DNA of 36,471 nucleotides from a virus, in the IMG/VR virus record IMGVR_UViG_3300017735_000036, positions 1 through 36,471 of that record; one strand, 5' to 3'. Numbering within the stretch: position 1 is the first letter of the stretch; each line of letters opens with the position of its first letter. Under the pieces are notes generated by a model, which was not told the origin of the DNA, made no database searches, and worked only from the letters and a program-made list of their open reading frames with translations. This document shows positions 1-8,017 of the stretch, one piece after another. Both the position numbers and the translations under genes were made by a program.

Positions 1-1
1 A

Positions 2-1522
2 ATTAGAGCTGAAGGATCACGTGTTGGTGATGGATCAGTTGTACATACAGGTCTTATTCCATTCTTAAAATACTTTCAAGCTGCAGTAAAATCTTGTTCT
101 CAAGGTGGTGTTCGTGGCGGAGCCGCTACTGTATATTTACCAATATGGCATTACGAATTTGAAGATCTAGTTGTTCTTAAAAACAATAAAGGTATTGAAG
201 AAAATCGTGTTCGCCACATGGACTATGCATTCCAACTAAACAAGTTGATGTACGAACGTTTATTGACTGGCGGTGATATTACATTCTTTGACCCAAATGA
301 TGTTCCTGGTCTATATGAAACATTTTTTGATGACCAAGACAAATTTAAAGAATTATATGAAAAATATGAAAGAGCCAGATCAGTTCGTAAAAAGACTTTA
401 CCGGCAACTGAAGTATTTTCTACATTGATCCAACAAAGAAAGGATACAGGTAGAATCTATATAATGAATGTAGACCATGCTAATGATCATGGAGCGTTTA
501 AACCAAAACAAGCTCCAGTAAGAATGAGTAATCTATGTTGTGAAATTGACTTACCAACAAGTCCATTAGGAGAAAATCCAGAAGATGGAGAAATTTCTTT
601 ATGTACTTTATCAGCAATTAACTGGGGATTAATTAATGAACCATCAGAATTTAAAAAATATTGCAACTTGTCTGTTCGTGCTCTCGATGAGCTTCTTGAT
701 TACCAGTCTTATCCTGTACGTGCAGCAGAACGCGGGACTATGAATCGAAGACCACTTGGTATTGGTATAATTAACTTAGCTTATTTCCTAGCCAAACGTG
801 GTCTTAAATATAATGAAGAGTCATTTGATATTGTTGATGAGTATGCTGAAGCATGGTCTTATTACCTAATTGAGGCTTCTCAAGAATTAGCGAGTGAAAA
901 AGGTGAAATTCCTTTAAAAAATCACACAAAATATGCCGATGGAGTCCTCCCAATTGATACATATAAACGAGAGCTAGATAATTTAATAGAGAATAAAGAA
1001 AGATTGCCGTGGAACGAGCTTAGAAATAAACTCCAAGAAACGGGAACTCGTAATTCTACACTCATGGCACTTATGCCAGCTGAAACAAGCGCTCAAATTT
1101 CTAATAGCACGAATGGTATTGAACCACCTCGAGCATTAGTTAGTTACAAACAGTCTAAAGATGGTGTTATGGCTCAGGTTGTTCCTGGCTATCATCATTT
1201 AAAAAATAAGTATGACTTATTATGGGATCAAACATCCCCTGATGGTTATCTTAAGATCTGTGCTATACTCCAAAAATACATAGATCAAGGCATTAGTGTA
1301 AATACATCTTATAATCCAGAACACTATGAAGATAATAAGATACCAATGTCTGTAATGTTGACTGACCTTGTGACAGCTTATAAATACGGTTTAAAGCAAC
1401 TTTATTATTTTAATACCTTTGATGGAGCTGGAGAAATGACTGATGGAGAAACACATCATGCATATGACGGTGAAGTTCAAACAGAGTATGAAGATGACGA
1501 TTGCGAAAGCTGTAAAATATGA
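2..1522 (+). CDS. nrdA: Ribonucleotide reductase class Ia alpha subunit (3' part, 5' end outside window)
   Basis: Large catalytic subunit that reduces ribonucleoside diphosphates to deoxy forms, feeding phage DNA synthesis. The reading frame is open from base 2, so the start lies upstream. Visible active-site signatures match class Ia enzymes: SCSQGG (the C225-type redox Cys), NLCCEI (thiyl-radical Cys and nearby Glu), LCTLSAIN (partner Cys), a YYFNT motif (the tyrosine pair of the radical path), and a C-terminal CESCKI tail carrying the shuttle cysteines. All key residues are present, so an active enzyme is expected. It overlaps the next small gene by ATGA and lies upstream of nrdB and a glutaredoxin, the usual T4-like cluster. 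Identification is secure. Confidence 0.97.
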   Translation: MRAEGSRVGDGSVVHTGLIPFLKYFQAAVKSCSQGGVRGGAATVYLPIWHYEFEDLVVLKNNKGIEENRVRHMDYAFQLNKLMYERLLTGGDITFFDPNDVPGLYETFFDDQDKFKELYEKYERARSVRKKTLPATEVFSTLIQQRKDTGRIYIMNVDHANDHGAFKPKQAPVRMSNLCCEIDLPTSPLGENPEDGEISLCTLSAINWGLINEPSEFKKYCNLSVRALDELLDYQSYPVRAAERGTMNRRPLGIGIINLAYFLAKRGLKYNEESFDIVDEYAEAWSYYLIEASQELASEKGEIPLKNHTKYADGVLPIDTYKRELDNLIENKERLPWNELRNKLQETGTRNSTLMALMPAETSAQISNSTNGIEPPRALVSYKQSKDGVMAQVVPGYHHLKNKYDLLWDQTSPDGYLKICAILQKYIDQGISVNTSYNPEHYEDNKIPMSVMLTDLVTAYKYGLKQLYYFNTFDGAGEMTDGETHHAYDGEVQTEYEDDDCESCKI

Positions 1523-1695
1523 ATAAAAAACCAAGAATAAAACTTAAAGGCGGAGCAGAGTATGACGCTCTCACGTCAGCGCGTAGATGGTATAAGTATT
1601 TAACAAGCCCTGGTGTTACAAAGAGTATCAAACGGGGATATAATAAAAGATTTAGAAAAGAAGGAAAAATAAATGGCAGTATTGAAAAAGAATAA
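1519..1695 (+). CDS. Small basic protein between nrdA and nrdB
   Basis: A 58-residue ORF that starts in the nrdA stop (ATGA overlap) and runs 23 bases into nrdB. The product is strongly basic, with a KLKGGAEYDAL start and an ARRWYKYL segment followed by many Lys/Arg. I recall similar short KLKGG-type proteins in other marine T4-like phages, but no function is known to me. The coupling to nrdA argues that it is translated. The gene is otherwise unrecognised. Confidence 0.6.
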   Translation: MNKKPRIKLKGGAEYDALTSARRWYKYLTSPGVTKSIKRGYNKRFRKEGKINGSIEKE

Positions 1696-2746
1696 AAAGC
1701 AGCATCTACTAAAAAATATGTTTCTTGACGAAGCTGTTGATATTCAACGTTATGATGAAGTAAAATATCCACAAATAGATAAGATTACAGACAAACAATT
1801 AGGATTTTTCTGGAGACCAGAAGAAGTTGATGTTTCAAAAGACAAAAAAGATTTTAGTGCGCTTACTGAAAATGAGCAGCATATTTTTACAAGTAATCTT
1901 AAAAGACAAATATTGCTCGATAGTGTTCAAGGTCGAGCTCCAAACTTAGCATTTCTTCCAATTGTGTCTTTACCTGAAGTAGAGAACTGGATTGAAACTT
2001 GGTCATTTTCTGAAACTATTCATAGTAGATCATATACTCATATTATTCGTAATATTTATCCAGATCCATCTTTTGTATTTGATGATCTTTTAAATCAACA
2101 AAATATTATGGATTGTGGTAAATCAATATCAAAGTATTATGATGAATTAGTTGATTGTAATAATGGTCCTACAAATAAAATGGATCATAAAAGAGCAATT
2201 TGGATGGCAATGATGAGTGCCAATGCTCTTGAAGGCGTTAGGTTCTATGTATCATTTGCTTGTTCATGGGCATTTGCTGAACTTAAAAAAATGGAAGGCA
2301 ACGCAAAGATTATTAAGCTAATTGCCAGAGATGAAAACCTCCATTTGGCATCAACAACTACTATTCTAAAGCTTCTTAAAAAAGAAGATAAGGACTTTGA
2401 AAAGATTGCTAAGGAAATGGAAGATGTATGTGTAAAACTATATGTAGAAGTTATAGACCAAGAAAAAGAATGGGCTAAATATCTATTTAAAAATGGATCT
2501 ATGATTGGCCTTAATGAAAAGATTTTAGCAGATTATATTGAATGGATTGGTTGTAAAAGAATGAGAGCAATTGGACTACCTTGTCCTTATGTGGTTCCAC
2601 AAGCTAATCCATTACCTTGGACAGAAAAATGGATTGGTGGTGGTAATGTTCAAGTTGCTCCACAAGAAACAGAAATTAGCTCCTACGTAATTGGTGGAGT
2701 AAAACAAGATATTGATAGTAACGCGTTAAAAGGACTCAGTTTATGA
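1673..2746 (+). CDS. nrdB: Ribonucleotide reductase class Ia beta subunit
   Basis: Diiron-tyrosyl radical subunit (R2) that pairs with NrdA. The 357-residue protein has the full ligand set: D83 (LLDSVQG), E114 and H117 (FSETIHSRSY), E187 (ANALEGVRF), and E221 and H224 (ARDENLHLA), with the radical tyrosine at Y121. These positions sit one residue from the E. coli numbering for the first four sites. Length is close to T4 NrdB and E. coli R2. It overlaps the glutaredoxin gene downstream (ATGA), consistent with co-translation of a complete dNTP-producing module. Confidence 0.97.
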   Translation: MAVLKKNKKQHLLKNMFLDEAVDIQRYDEVKYPQIDKITDKQLGFFWRPEEVDVSKDKKDFSALTENEQHIFTSNLKRQILLDSVQGRAPNLAFLPIVSLPEVENWIETWSFSETIHSRSYTHIIRNIYPDPSFVFDDLLNQQNIMDCGKSISKYYDELVDCNNGPTNKMDHKRAIWMAMMSANALEGVRFYVSFACSWAFAELKKMEGNAKIIKLIARDENLHLASTTTILKLLKKEDKDFEKIAKEMEDVCVKLYVEVIDQEKEWAKYLFKNGSMIGLNEKILADYIEWIGCKRMRAIGLPCPYVVPQANPLPWTEKWIGGGNVQVAPQETEISSYVIGGVKQDIDSNALKGLSL

Positions 2747-2961
2747 ATATAGAAATTTATAGTAAGGATAATTGCTCTCAATGCGACATGGCAATTAGTA
2801 AAGCGTCTAAAATGAAAGCTTCTTATATTGTTTTAAAATTAGGAAAAGATTTTAGTAGAGAAGAGTTATTTGAGCAATTTCCTACTGCAAGAACATTCCC
2901 TCAAATTAAAATAGATGGAAAGGTTATAGGAGGCTGGGACGCTTTCAAGGCGGTTGTTTAA
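2743..2961 (+). CDS. nrdC: Glutaredoxin/thioredoxin-like reductant (NrdC-like)
   Basis: A short 72-residue glutaredoxin-fold protein, probably the electron donor that re-reduces the NrdA C-terminal cysteines. The redox pair is CSQC at residues 11-14, after the first beta strand. A TFPQIKIDG segment supplies the cis-Pro element and a GGWDA motif follows, as in glutaredoxins (TVP...GG). It starts inside the nrdB stop codon. The protein is shorter than cellular glutaredoxins (about 80-85 residues) but keeps the core motifs. The gene symbol follows T4 usage; orthology rather than analogy is not certain. Confidence 0.88.
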   Translation: MNIEIYSKDNCSQCDMAISKASKMKASYIVLKLGKDFSREELFEQFPTARTFPQIKIDGKVIGGWDAFKAVV

Positions 2962-3101
2962 TGAAGCGTTCTGTCATAGATTGCGAATATTGTTATAACA
3001 GAACAGTAATTGGACACAGCGAAGATGAAATAATTTTATTTTGTCCTTGTTGTGGAGAAGAAATAAAGGACGAACTAGAAGAACTAGATTTCGAAGAGTA
3101 A
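2961..3101 (+). CDS. Small zinc-ribbon protein
   Basis: A 46-residue protein starting on the last base of the glutaredoxin stop codon. It has two cysteine pairs, CEYC (residues 8-11) and CPCC (28-31), about 16 residues apart, which is the pattern of a treble-clef or rubredoxin-like zinc ribbon. The C-terminal third is very acidic (Glu/Asp-rich). Zinc binding is inferred from cysteine spacing. The partner is unknown; it could be nucleic acid or protein. Its place in the nrd run suggests early expression. Confidence 0.6.
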   Translation: MKRSVIDCEYCYNRTVIGHSEDEIILFCPCCGEEIKDELEELDFEE

Positions 3102-3102
3102 T

Positions 3103-3528
3103 ATGACATGGCATTATCAAGGCAAAGAATGGCAACTGCCAGAAGAGCTCAGTCACAAAGACGTGTACGGTTTTGTATACATGATAACGAACAGAGCTAC
3201 AGGCAAGAAGTACGTAGGGAAGAAGTTTTTCTGGAGTCAGAAGACGCTACCAATAACCAAGACTCGCAAGCGAAGAAAGAAATTATTAGTTGAATCTGAT
3301 TGGATGAACTATTGGGGATCAAATAAGCATCTTCAAGAAGACGTTACAAAACAAGGTGAAGAACTTTTTTATAGAGAAATACTTCATATATGTAAGACTA
3401 AATCAGAATGCGCATACATGGAAACAAAGGAACAGTTTGATAGAGAGGTTTTATTTACTGATGACTATTATAATGGTATAATTAATTGCCGAATTGGTGG
3501 TAATTCAGTGAAAAATTTTTCAAAATAA
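3103..3528 (+). CDS. GIY-YIG-like nuclease domain protein
   Basis: A 141-residue protein with a GIY-YIG-type signature near the N-terminus: YGFVYMITN at residues 22-30, then KKYVGKK around 35-41, the spacing expected for the two half motifs. Basic stretches follow (KTRKRRKK). A second conserved-looking block, IINCRIGGN, lies near the C-terminus. The family contains homing endonucleases and repair nucleases; which one this is cannot be told from sequence alone. It is a single free-standing ORF at the end of the nrd operon, directly before a new promoter. The nuclease assignment is moderately supported. Confidence 0.6.
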   Translation: MTWHYQGKEWQLPEELSHKDVYGFVYMITNRATGKKYVGKKFFWSQKTLPITKTRKRRKKLLVESDWMNYWGSNKHLQEDVTKQGEELFYREILHICKTKSECAYMETKEQFDREVLFTDDYYNGIINCRIGGNSVKNFSK

Positions 3529-3531
3529 ACG

Positions 3532-3560
3532 TTTACATTTGCTTAAAAGTATGTTATAAT
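3532..3560 (+). promoter_or_regulatory. Sigma70-like early/middle promoter P1
   Basis: A TTTACA -35 at 3532-3537 and a perfect TATAAT -10 at 3555-3560 are separated by 17 bp. It drives the operon beginning with the TTG-initiated gene at 3586. It belongs to a set of nine similar promoters in the window. Confidence 0.85.
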
Positions 3561-3585
3561 ATATAAATTAATAAGGGATATAATA

Positions 3586-3927
3586 TTGAAAGATAATGTG
3601 ATACAATTTCCAACTGAAGCTCGTAAAGCTGCAATTGCAAGAGAACACGATGAGCTAAGAGTGGAATTTGAAGAATTTACAGATGAATGTAGAGAAACAT
3701 CACAAATTATACTTCTTATGATTGAGGAATTGTTATTGAATGAATGTAGTTCATTTGATGAGATAGATTTTAGAGATAGTAACTTACCAGAGTCGAGAGA
3801 TATGTTTGTTATAGTCAATATGATTTCATCAATGCTAATGAAATATGGTGGAGTTCATCATTTTTTACATGATCACTTTGATAATATATATAACGACTTA
3901 ATGAAAACTATAGGACCTGATGAATGA
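3586..3927 (+). CDS. Hypothetical protein, TTG start
   Basis: A 113-residue acidic, helix-rich protein with no recognised domain. No ATG is available at the 5' end. The TTG at 3586 lies about 25 bases after the promoter -10 and follows a weak AAGGG ribosome site, so it is the best start; it gives an N-terminus KDNVIQFPTEA typical of small T4-like phage proteins. Two hydrophobic helices (IILLMIEELLL and MFVIVNMISSML) could pack in a small helical bundle. The stop overlaps the RNase H start by ATGA, so it is probably co-expressed with replication functions. Confidence 0.7.
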   Translation: MKDNVIQFPTEARKAAIAREHDELRVEFEEFTDECRETSQIILLMIEELLLNECSSFDEIDFRDSNLPESRDMFVIVNMISSMLMKYGGVHHFLHDHFDNIYNDLMKTIGPDE

Positions 3928-4778
3928 TTTTACTTGATTATAGCCAAATAGCGCTATCTAATATTATTGTACAAAAACTAAATGATGAAGATATGATAAG
4001 ACATATGATACTAAACAGTATTCGTATGTACAACAAAAAATATCGACACGAGTATGGCCAAATGGTTATATGTGCCGATGGAGCCAATACATGGCGTAGG
4101 GATTACTTTCCACAATACAAAGGAATGCGTAAAAAGAATAGGAAAGAATCTGATCAAGATTGGACAGAAATATTTAGGATTTTAAATTTGGTAAGAGAAG
4201 AAATAAGAGAAAATTTACCTTACAAAGTTCTTCATTTAGAAGGGTGCGAAGCTGATGATATTATTGGCACACTCGCTATGGAGACTCAAGAGTTTGGTCA
4301 ACATGAACCAGTGATGATTATTTCTTCTGATAAAGATTTTATTCAACTTCACAAATATAACAACATCAAGCAATATTCACCTATACAAAAGAAAATGGTA
4401 GTAGATAAGAATCCAAGATCTTATTGTTTTGATCATATTTGTAGAGGCGACAAGGGTGATGGTATTCCTAATATTCTATCTCCTGATAATGCTATTATGG
4501 AAGGCATACGTCAAACACCAATGACTAAAAAGAAGATCGAACATTGGGCTGATAATATAGATAACCTAAAAGAAGTTATGACTCAAGAGGAGTATAGAAA
4601 CTATCAAAGAAATAAAACTTTAATTGATTTATCAGAGATACCAGAATCTCATCAGAATAATATTATAAATACTTTTAACGAACAGAAGCTTCCAATGAAG
4701 ATGAAAGTTTTGAATTACTTAATTAAAAAAAGATGCAATCTATTGATTGAATGTGTGGAGGAATTTTACAATGGCTAA
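3924..4778 (+). CDS. rnh: RNase H / FEN1-type 5'-3' exonuclease
   Basis: Phage T4-type RNase H that removes RNA primers from lagging strands. The 284-residue protein shows the acidic metal-binding clusters of the FEN1/T4 RNase H family: D5 (LLDYSQ), D52 (CADGANTWRRD), E109/D111/D112 (EGCEADDIIG), D136 and D138 (SSDKDFIQL), and D176/D179 in RGDKGDGIPN, a helix-hairpin-helix-like turn. Length is close to T4 Rnh (305). The gene overlaps its upstream neighbour by 4 bases and the next start lies within its 3' end. Confidence 0.93.
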   Translation: MILLDYSQIALSNIIVQKLNDEDMIRHMILNSIRMYNKKYRHEYGQMVICADGANTWRRDYFPQYKGMRKKNRKESDQDWTEIFRILNLVREEIRENLPYKVLHLEGCEADDIIGTLAMETQEFGQHEPVMIISSDKDFIQLHKYNNIKQYSPIQKKMVVDKNPRSYCFDHICRGDKGDGIPNILSPDNAIMEGIRQTPMTKKKIEHWADNIDNLKEVMTQEEYRNYQRNKTLIDLSEIPESHQNNIINTFNEQKLPMKMKVLNYLIKKRCNLLIECVEEFYNG

Positions 4779-5193
4779 ACCATTAATTTCAGAGGTATTA
4801 GTTACGGCTAATAAATTAAAAACTAAAGACGACCGAGTCAAATATCTGCAAGAGCAAGACTGTACAGCTCTTAGGGATATATTACGTATCAACTTTGACG
4901 ATACTATCGAATTATCATTACCGCCAGGAGAGCCACCCTTTAAAAAGCTTAATCCTGAAAAACAAAAAGCTAAAGAGCTTAGGTTTGAATATCCTAAGTT
5001 TGCTAACTTTGTAAAAGCCGTATCACCAAACTTAAATCAATTTAAAAGAGAAACAATCTTTATTGATTTACTTGAATCTATTCATCCGGATGACGCACAG
5101 TTATTCCTATCAGCCAAAGATAAAAATATAAAATTCAAATATGTTACAAAGGCTATGGTAAAAACAGCGTTTCCAAATTTAATAAAAAAATAG
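4771..5193 (+). CDS. Conserved T4-like phage protein of unknown function
   Basis: A 140-residue protein. The ATG at 4771 is preferred over an upstream TTG because a GGAGG ribosome site lies 9 bases before it, inside the end of rnh. Features include a KTKDDRVKYLQEQDCTALRD helix, a PPGEPPF turn and an ESIHPDDAQLFLSAKDK block. This layout resembles a family found next to rnh in marine T4-like phages (I recall it as a DUF, number unsure). No catalytic motif is evident. Linkage to rnh suggests a role around replication, but that is inference. Confidence 0.75.
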   Translation: MAKPLISEVLVTANKLKTKDDRVKYLQEQDCTALRDILRINFDDTIELSLPPGEPPFKKLNPEKQKAKELRFEYPKFANFVKAVSPNLNQFKRETIFIDLLESIHPDDAQLFLSAKDKNIKFKYVTKAMVKTAFPNLIKK

Positions 5194-5259
5194 GAGAACC
5201 ATTACTAAAAATTCTATATCATGATAGTTTTTCAATTAACTTTAACCTGGAGATTGTTT

Positions 5260-5430
5260 ATGAGTTATATTCAAATTGAACGCCTAAAGAAAGACAGAAA
5301 CGAGGCATTATACTATCAAAAAAAATTAATTAAAAAAGGTAAAGATGTGCTAGCATATAAAATGGAAAAAAAGATTGCGCATTTAAATCATTACCTAGAT
5401 GATATGGAGGCAATAAGCAAAGCTCAATAA
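5260..5430 (+). CDS. Small coiled-coil protein
   Basis: A 56-residue lysine-rich protein, almost entirely helix-forming and probably a short coiled coil (repeated Lys, Leu and Glu over residues 4-50). The ATG at 5260 is chosen over one at 5221 because TGGAG sits about 7 bases upstream. It is the last gene before a hairpin terminator. No function is recognised. Confidence 0.55.
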   Translation: MSYIQIERLKKDRNEALYYQKKLIKKGKDVLAYKMEKKIAHLNHYLDDMEAISKAQ

Positions 5431-5436
5431 CAAATC

Positions 5437-5470
5437 CCCCTCAGTGGAAAATAATTTCACTGAGGGGTTT
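5437..5470 (+). terminator. Hairpin terminator fused to the next promoter
   Basis: A perfect 10-bp inverted repeat (CCCCTCAGTG at 5437-5446, CACTGAGGGG at 5458-5467) with an 11-base loop is followed by TTT. The short T run is at the same time the start of the next promoter's -35 box. It should end the rnh operon transcript. Confidence 0.8.
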
Positions 5471-5496
5471 ACATTTGATTGAAACTATGTTATAAT
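5468..5496 (+). promoter_or_regulatory. Sigma70-like early/middle promoter P2
   Basis: TTTACA at 5468-5473 and TATAAT at 5491-5496 with a 17-bp spacer, directly abutting the terminator stem. It drives the gene at 5504; the transcript leader would be almost absent, since the -10 ends only 7 bases before the ATG. Confidence 0.85.
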
Positions 5497-5503
5497 ATAC
5501 ATT

Positions 5504-6061
5504 ATGAATATATTTATTTTAGACAATAATCCTGTAAAAGCAGCGCAACTACAATGCGATAAGCATATTCCAAAAATGGTTGTAGAATCAGCGCAAATGC
5601 TATCAACAGTCCATCGTATGCTCGATGGGACTATCGAAATGAGACCCTCAAAATCTGGCAAACGTATTGTAAAATATTGGAAGCTGGATAATTACAAAGA
5701 AAATATTTTATACAAAGCTGTACATATGAATCATCCATGTACTGTTTGGACTCGTGAGAACGCCAGTAATTATGAATGGCACTACAAACATTTTATAGCG
5801 CTTTGTCATGAATATACATATAGGTACGGTAAAGTACATATGTCTCAAACAAAATTGGAAACAGTTCTAAGAGAACAACCAAAAAATATAGAGCATTCTA
5901 TTGGTAAGACACCATTCAAATTGGCAATGGGTTCTAATCCCGAATGCATGTTTGAAGATGCTGTGAAATCTTATCGTGCTTTTTATCAAACTAAACAGGA
6001 AAGATTTAAAATGATTTGGACTAAACGTAAACAACCGGAGTGGTTTAATGCCGTTGTATGA
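5504..6061 (+). CDS. Conserved phage protein with CDKH motif
   Basis: A 185-residue protein beginning MNIFILDNNPVKAA, followed by CDKHIPKMVVESAQML at residues 18-33. I recall this N-terminal pattern (Asp, Cys-Asp-Lys-His, Lys-Met, Glu, Gln-Leu-Leu) from an uncharacterised family in many T4-like phages. Conserved charged and His residues (H21, H37, H79 and tryptophans around HPCTVWTR) suggest an enzyme or nucleic-acid binder, but no known motif fits. The ATG is very close to promoter P2, so the mRNA may be nearly leaderless. The next gene starts inside its 3' end. Confidence 0.75.
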   Translation: MNIFILDNNPVKAAQLQCDKHIPKMVVESAQMLSTVHRMLDGTIEMRPSKSGKRIVKYWKLDNYKENILYKAVHMNHPCTVWTRENASNYEWHYKHFIALCHEYTYRYGKVHMSQTKLETVLREQPKNIEHSIGKTPFKLAMGSNPECMFEDAVKSYRAFYQTKQERFKMIWTKRKQPEWFNAVV

Positions 6062-6290
6062 TTTTAAAAATTTAAAAACTGGTGAGATAGAGACAAAAAT
6101 GATGTCTATCGCTGATATGGAAGAATATGTAAAAAATCCTAATATTCAAAAAGTTATTAGCGCACCAAAAATTATGGGAGAAACTTCTGGATCAGTATTA
6201 AAGCAAGCTGGTGATGGGTGGAAAGAAGTTCAACAAAGAATTCAAAGTGGTATGCCACCACAAGACCGGGATAAGATTAAGACGAAATGA
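6048..6290 (+). CDS. FmdB-like small protein lacking zinc cysteines
   Basis: An 80-residue protein that opens MPLYDFKNLKTGEIE, the start typical of FmdB-type zinc-ribbon proteins (MPxYxFxC..CG). Here no cysteine is present, so any metal site is lost. The rest (NIQKVISAPKIMGETSGS, then GWKEVQQRIQSGMPP) resembles small phage proteins of this group. It overlaps its upstream neighbour by 14 bases and phoH by 4. Function is unknown. Confidence 0.7.
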   Translation: MPLYDFKNLKTGEIETKMMSIADMEEYVKNPNIQKVISAPKIMGETSGSVLKQAGDGWKEVQQRIQSGMPPQDRDKIKTK

Positions 6291-6970
6291 AAAAACCAAA
6301 TGTATTAAAGCTAGAACATTTAGTAAAATTAGAACCATTAACGCATAATCAAAAATTAGCGTTTGATTCTTTTGAATCAGGTAGTCACATGTGTCTTGAT
6401 GGTTCAGCTGGTACAGGTAAAACATTCATATCTTTATATCTAGCTCTTGAAGCGGTATTAAAAAAAGAATATGATAAGGTTGTTATAGTAAGATCTGCTG
6501 TACCAACAAGGGATATGGGATTTCTTCCTGGAACTCAAGAAGAAAAGGAAGACGCATATACGCAGCCTTATAAAGCTATTGTTACAGATCTTTTCGATGA
6601 CGGTGAAGCTTGGGATAAGCTTACAAAGCTCAACAAGAAGATTGAATTTTTAACAACATCTTTTATAAGAGGCTTAACTATCAAAAACGCAGTTGTTATT
6701 GTCGATGAATCGCAAAATTGTAATTACCATGAATTATGTTCAGTAATTACTAGGCTTGATGAAGATTGTAGATTCATCATGGCCGGTGATTATTATCAAT
6801 CTGATTTTACTCGAAAGAGCGATCAAGATGGTATTAAAGACTTTATCAATGTTATTAAACATATGAATCAATTTGAACACATTGAATTTAAATGGGAAGA
6901 CATTGTAAGAAGTGGATTTGTAAGAGACTTTATAATGACTAAGGAACTATATGAAAATGGCCAATTATAG
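6287..6970 (+). CDS. phoH: PhoH-like P-loop ATPase
   Basis: A 227-residue ATPase of the PhoH family, common in marine phages; the biological role in infection is unsettled (RNA helicase-like or phosphate-related). Walker A is GSAGTGKT at residues 39-46, Walker B is VVIVDESQN at 136-144, and a sensor-like block GDYYQSDFTR follows. The N-terminal NQKLAFDSF matches the usual entry helix. It starts within the upstream stop (ATGA). Confidence 0.93.
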   Translation: MKKPNVLKLEHLVKLEPLTHNQKLAFDSFESGSHMCLDGSAGTGKTFISLYLALEAVLKKEYDKVVIVRSAVPTRDMGFLPGTQEEKEDAYTQPYKAIVTDLFDDGEAWDKLTKLNKKIEFLTTSFIRGLTIKNAVVIVDESQNCNYHELCSVITRLDEDCRFIMAGDYYQSDFTRKSDQDGIKDFINVIKHMNQFEHIEFKWEDIVRSGFVRDFIMTKELYENGQL

Positions 6971-6999
6971 TGTACATCCGGACAAAAGCATGGTATAAT
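6971..6999 (+). promoter_or_regulatory. Sigma70-like promoter P3 (variant -35)
   Basis: TGTACA at 6971-6976 and TATAAT at 6994-6999, 17-bp spacer, directly after the phoH stop. The spacer differs from the other promoters of the set, so it may be weaker or differently timed. Confidence 0.7.
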
Positions 7000-7030
7000 G
7001 GCCATATAAATTAATAAAGCGAGTTATAAA

Positions 7031-7336
7031 ATGAGTAAATGGCGATATGAAGAGAAGGACGATAATCGTAACTATGATCAAGAAGCAAGGGAACTTATAA
7101 ATGGATTATCAATGAATCAACGTTATGAAATGTATAGAATTATTAATAAGGAAAAGAAGAAGCATTGTTCTCCTGAAAGGTTGAAAGAGCTTATGGCTGT
7201 TAAAAAAGCTATTGAAGCCACTAAAAATATAGATACCTACAAATTAAATTTTATACTTAATGGTTATAGGTCTGAAATGGCACAAAATGGAAGACCACAA
7301 GATGGGTCTAAAAAGCCTTGGCGAAAACAAACATGA
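7031..7336 (+). CDS. Hypothetical charged protein
   Basis: A 101-residue hydrophilic protein, rich in Lys, Arg and Glu, with no recognised motif. It starts about 30 bases downstream of promoter P3 and its stop overlaps the next start (ATGA), so it is translated with the nuclease-like gene that follows. The C-terminal RPQDGSKKPWRKQT tail is basic and probably disordered. A partner or nucleic-acid binding role is possible but unsupported. Confidence 0.65.
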   Translation: MSKWRYEEKDDNRNYDQEARELINGLSMNQRYEMYRIINKEKKKHCSPERLKELMAVKKAIEATKNIDTYKLNFILNGYRSEMAQNGRPQDGSKKPWRKQT

Positions 7337-8016
7337 ATACAGGAAATTTTACGCATGAACCAATTAATCTTGGCTACTCAGATTTGGAGTCAAAAACTAC
7401 TTCAGCTGGGAGAAAGTACGCTGCTCCTAATGGGATTAAGTATCCTTCTATTACTACAGTACTTTCCATTCTAAGTGAAGACCATATAAGAGAATGGCGC
7501 GCCAGAGTTGGAGAGGAAGAAGCAAATCGTATTTCAAAAAGAGCTTCAACTCGTGGAACAGCAGTTCATGCTGTTTTGGAAAGATATGTTGACAATGAAG
7601 AAGATTATTTTAAAGACGCTAACTTAGTTGTAAAATCTAACTTTATGGAAGTAAAGAATATACTTGACAAAAGGTTGACCAAAGTATATGCGCAAGAAGC
7701 TGCTCTTTATTCAGAACATCTTGGCGTTGCTGGAAGAGTGGATTGTGTTGGTGTCTTTGATGGTAAAAATTCTATCATTGATTATAAAACAGCAGCTAAA
7801 ACTAAAAAGAAAGAATGGTGTGAAGGTTACTTTGTACAAGAAACTGCTTATGCAATTATGTGGGAAGAAAGAACTGGTATGCCAATTACTCAATTAGTTA
7901 CAGTGATTGCTGGTGACGAAGGTGCTCAAGTTTTTATTGAGCATCGCGATAATTGGAGCAAAAAGTTATTAGAAACTATTGCTGAATATAAACGTAGAAA
8001 ATTATTTGGGAGATAA
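7333..8016 (+). CDS. PD-(D/E)XK (RecB/Cas4-like) exonuclease
   Basis: A 227-residue nuclease-like protein. Motifs of the RecB/Cas4 branch are in order: GTAVHAVLE (H79), GRVDCVGVF (D137), IIDYKTA (D150, K152), then FVQETAYA (Q169, the QxxxY-type helix). The N-terminal YPSITTVL is typical of phage members. The ATG at 7333 overlaps the previous stop; a TTG 15 bases upstream is less likely. It probably processes DNA ends during recombination-dependent replication. No Fe-S cysteine cluster is seen, unlike many Cas4/AddB proteins. Confidence 0.85.
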   Translation: MNTGNFTHEPINLGYSDLESKTTSAGRKYAAPNGIKYPSITTVLSILSEDHIREWRARVGEEEANRISKRASTRGTAVHAVLERYVDNEEDYFKDANLVVKSNFMEVKNILDKRLTKVYAQEAALYSEHLGVAGRVDCVGVFDGKNSIIDYKTAAKTKKKEWCEGYFVQETAYAIMWEERTGMPITQLVTVIAGDEGAQVFIEHRDNWSKKLLETIAEYKRRKLFGR

Positions 8017-8017
8017 T

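Noticed and set aside
3509-3522. TGAAAAATTTTTCA palindrome as terminator before P1
   Set aside because: All A/T arms of low stability, no loop and no following T run.
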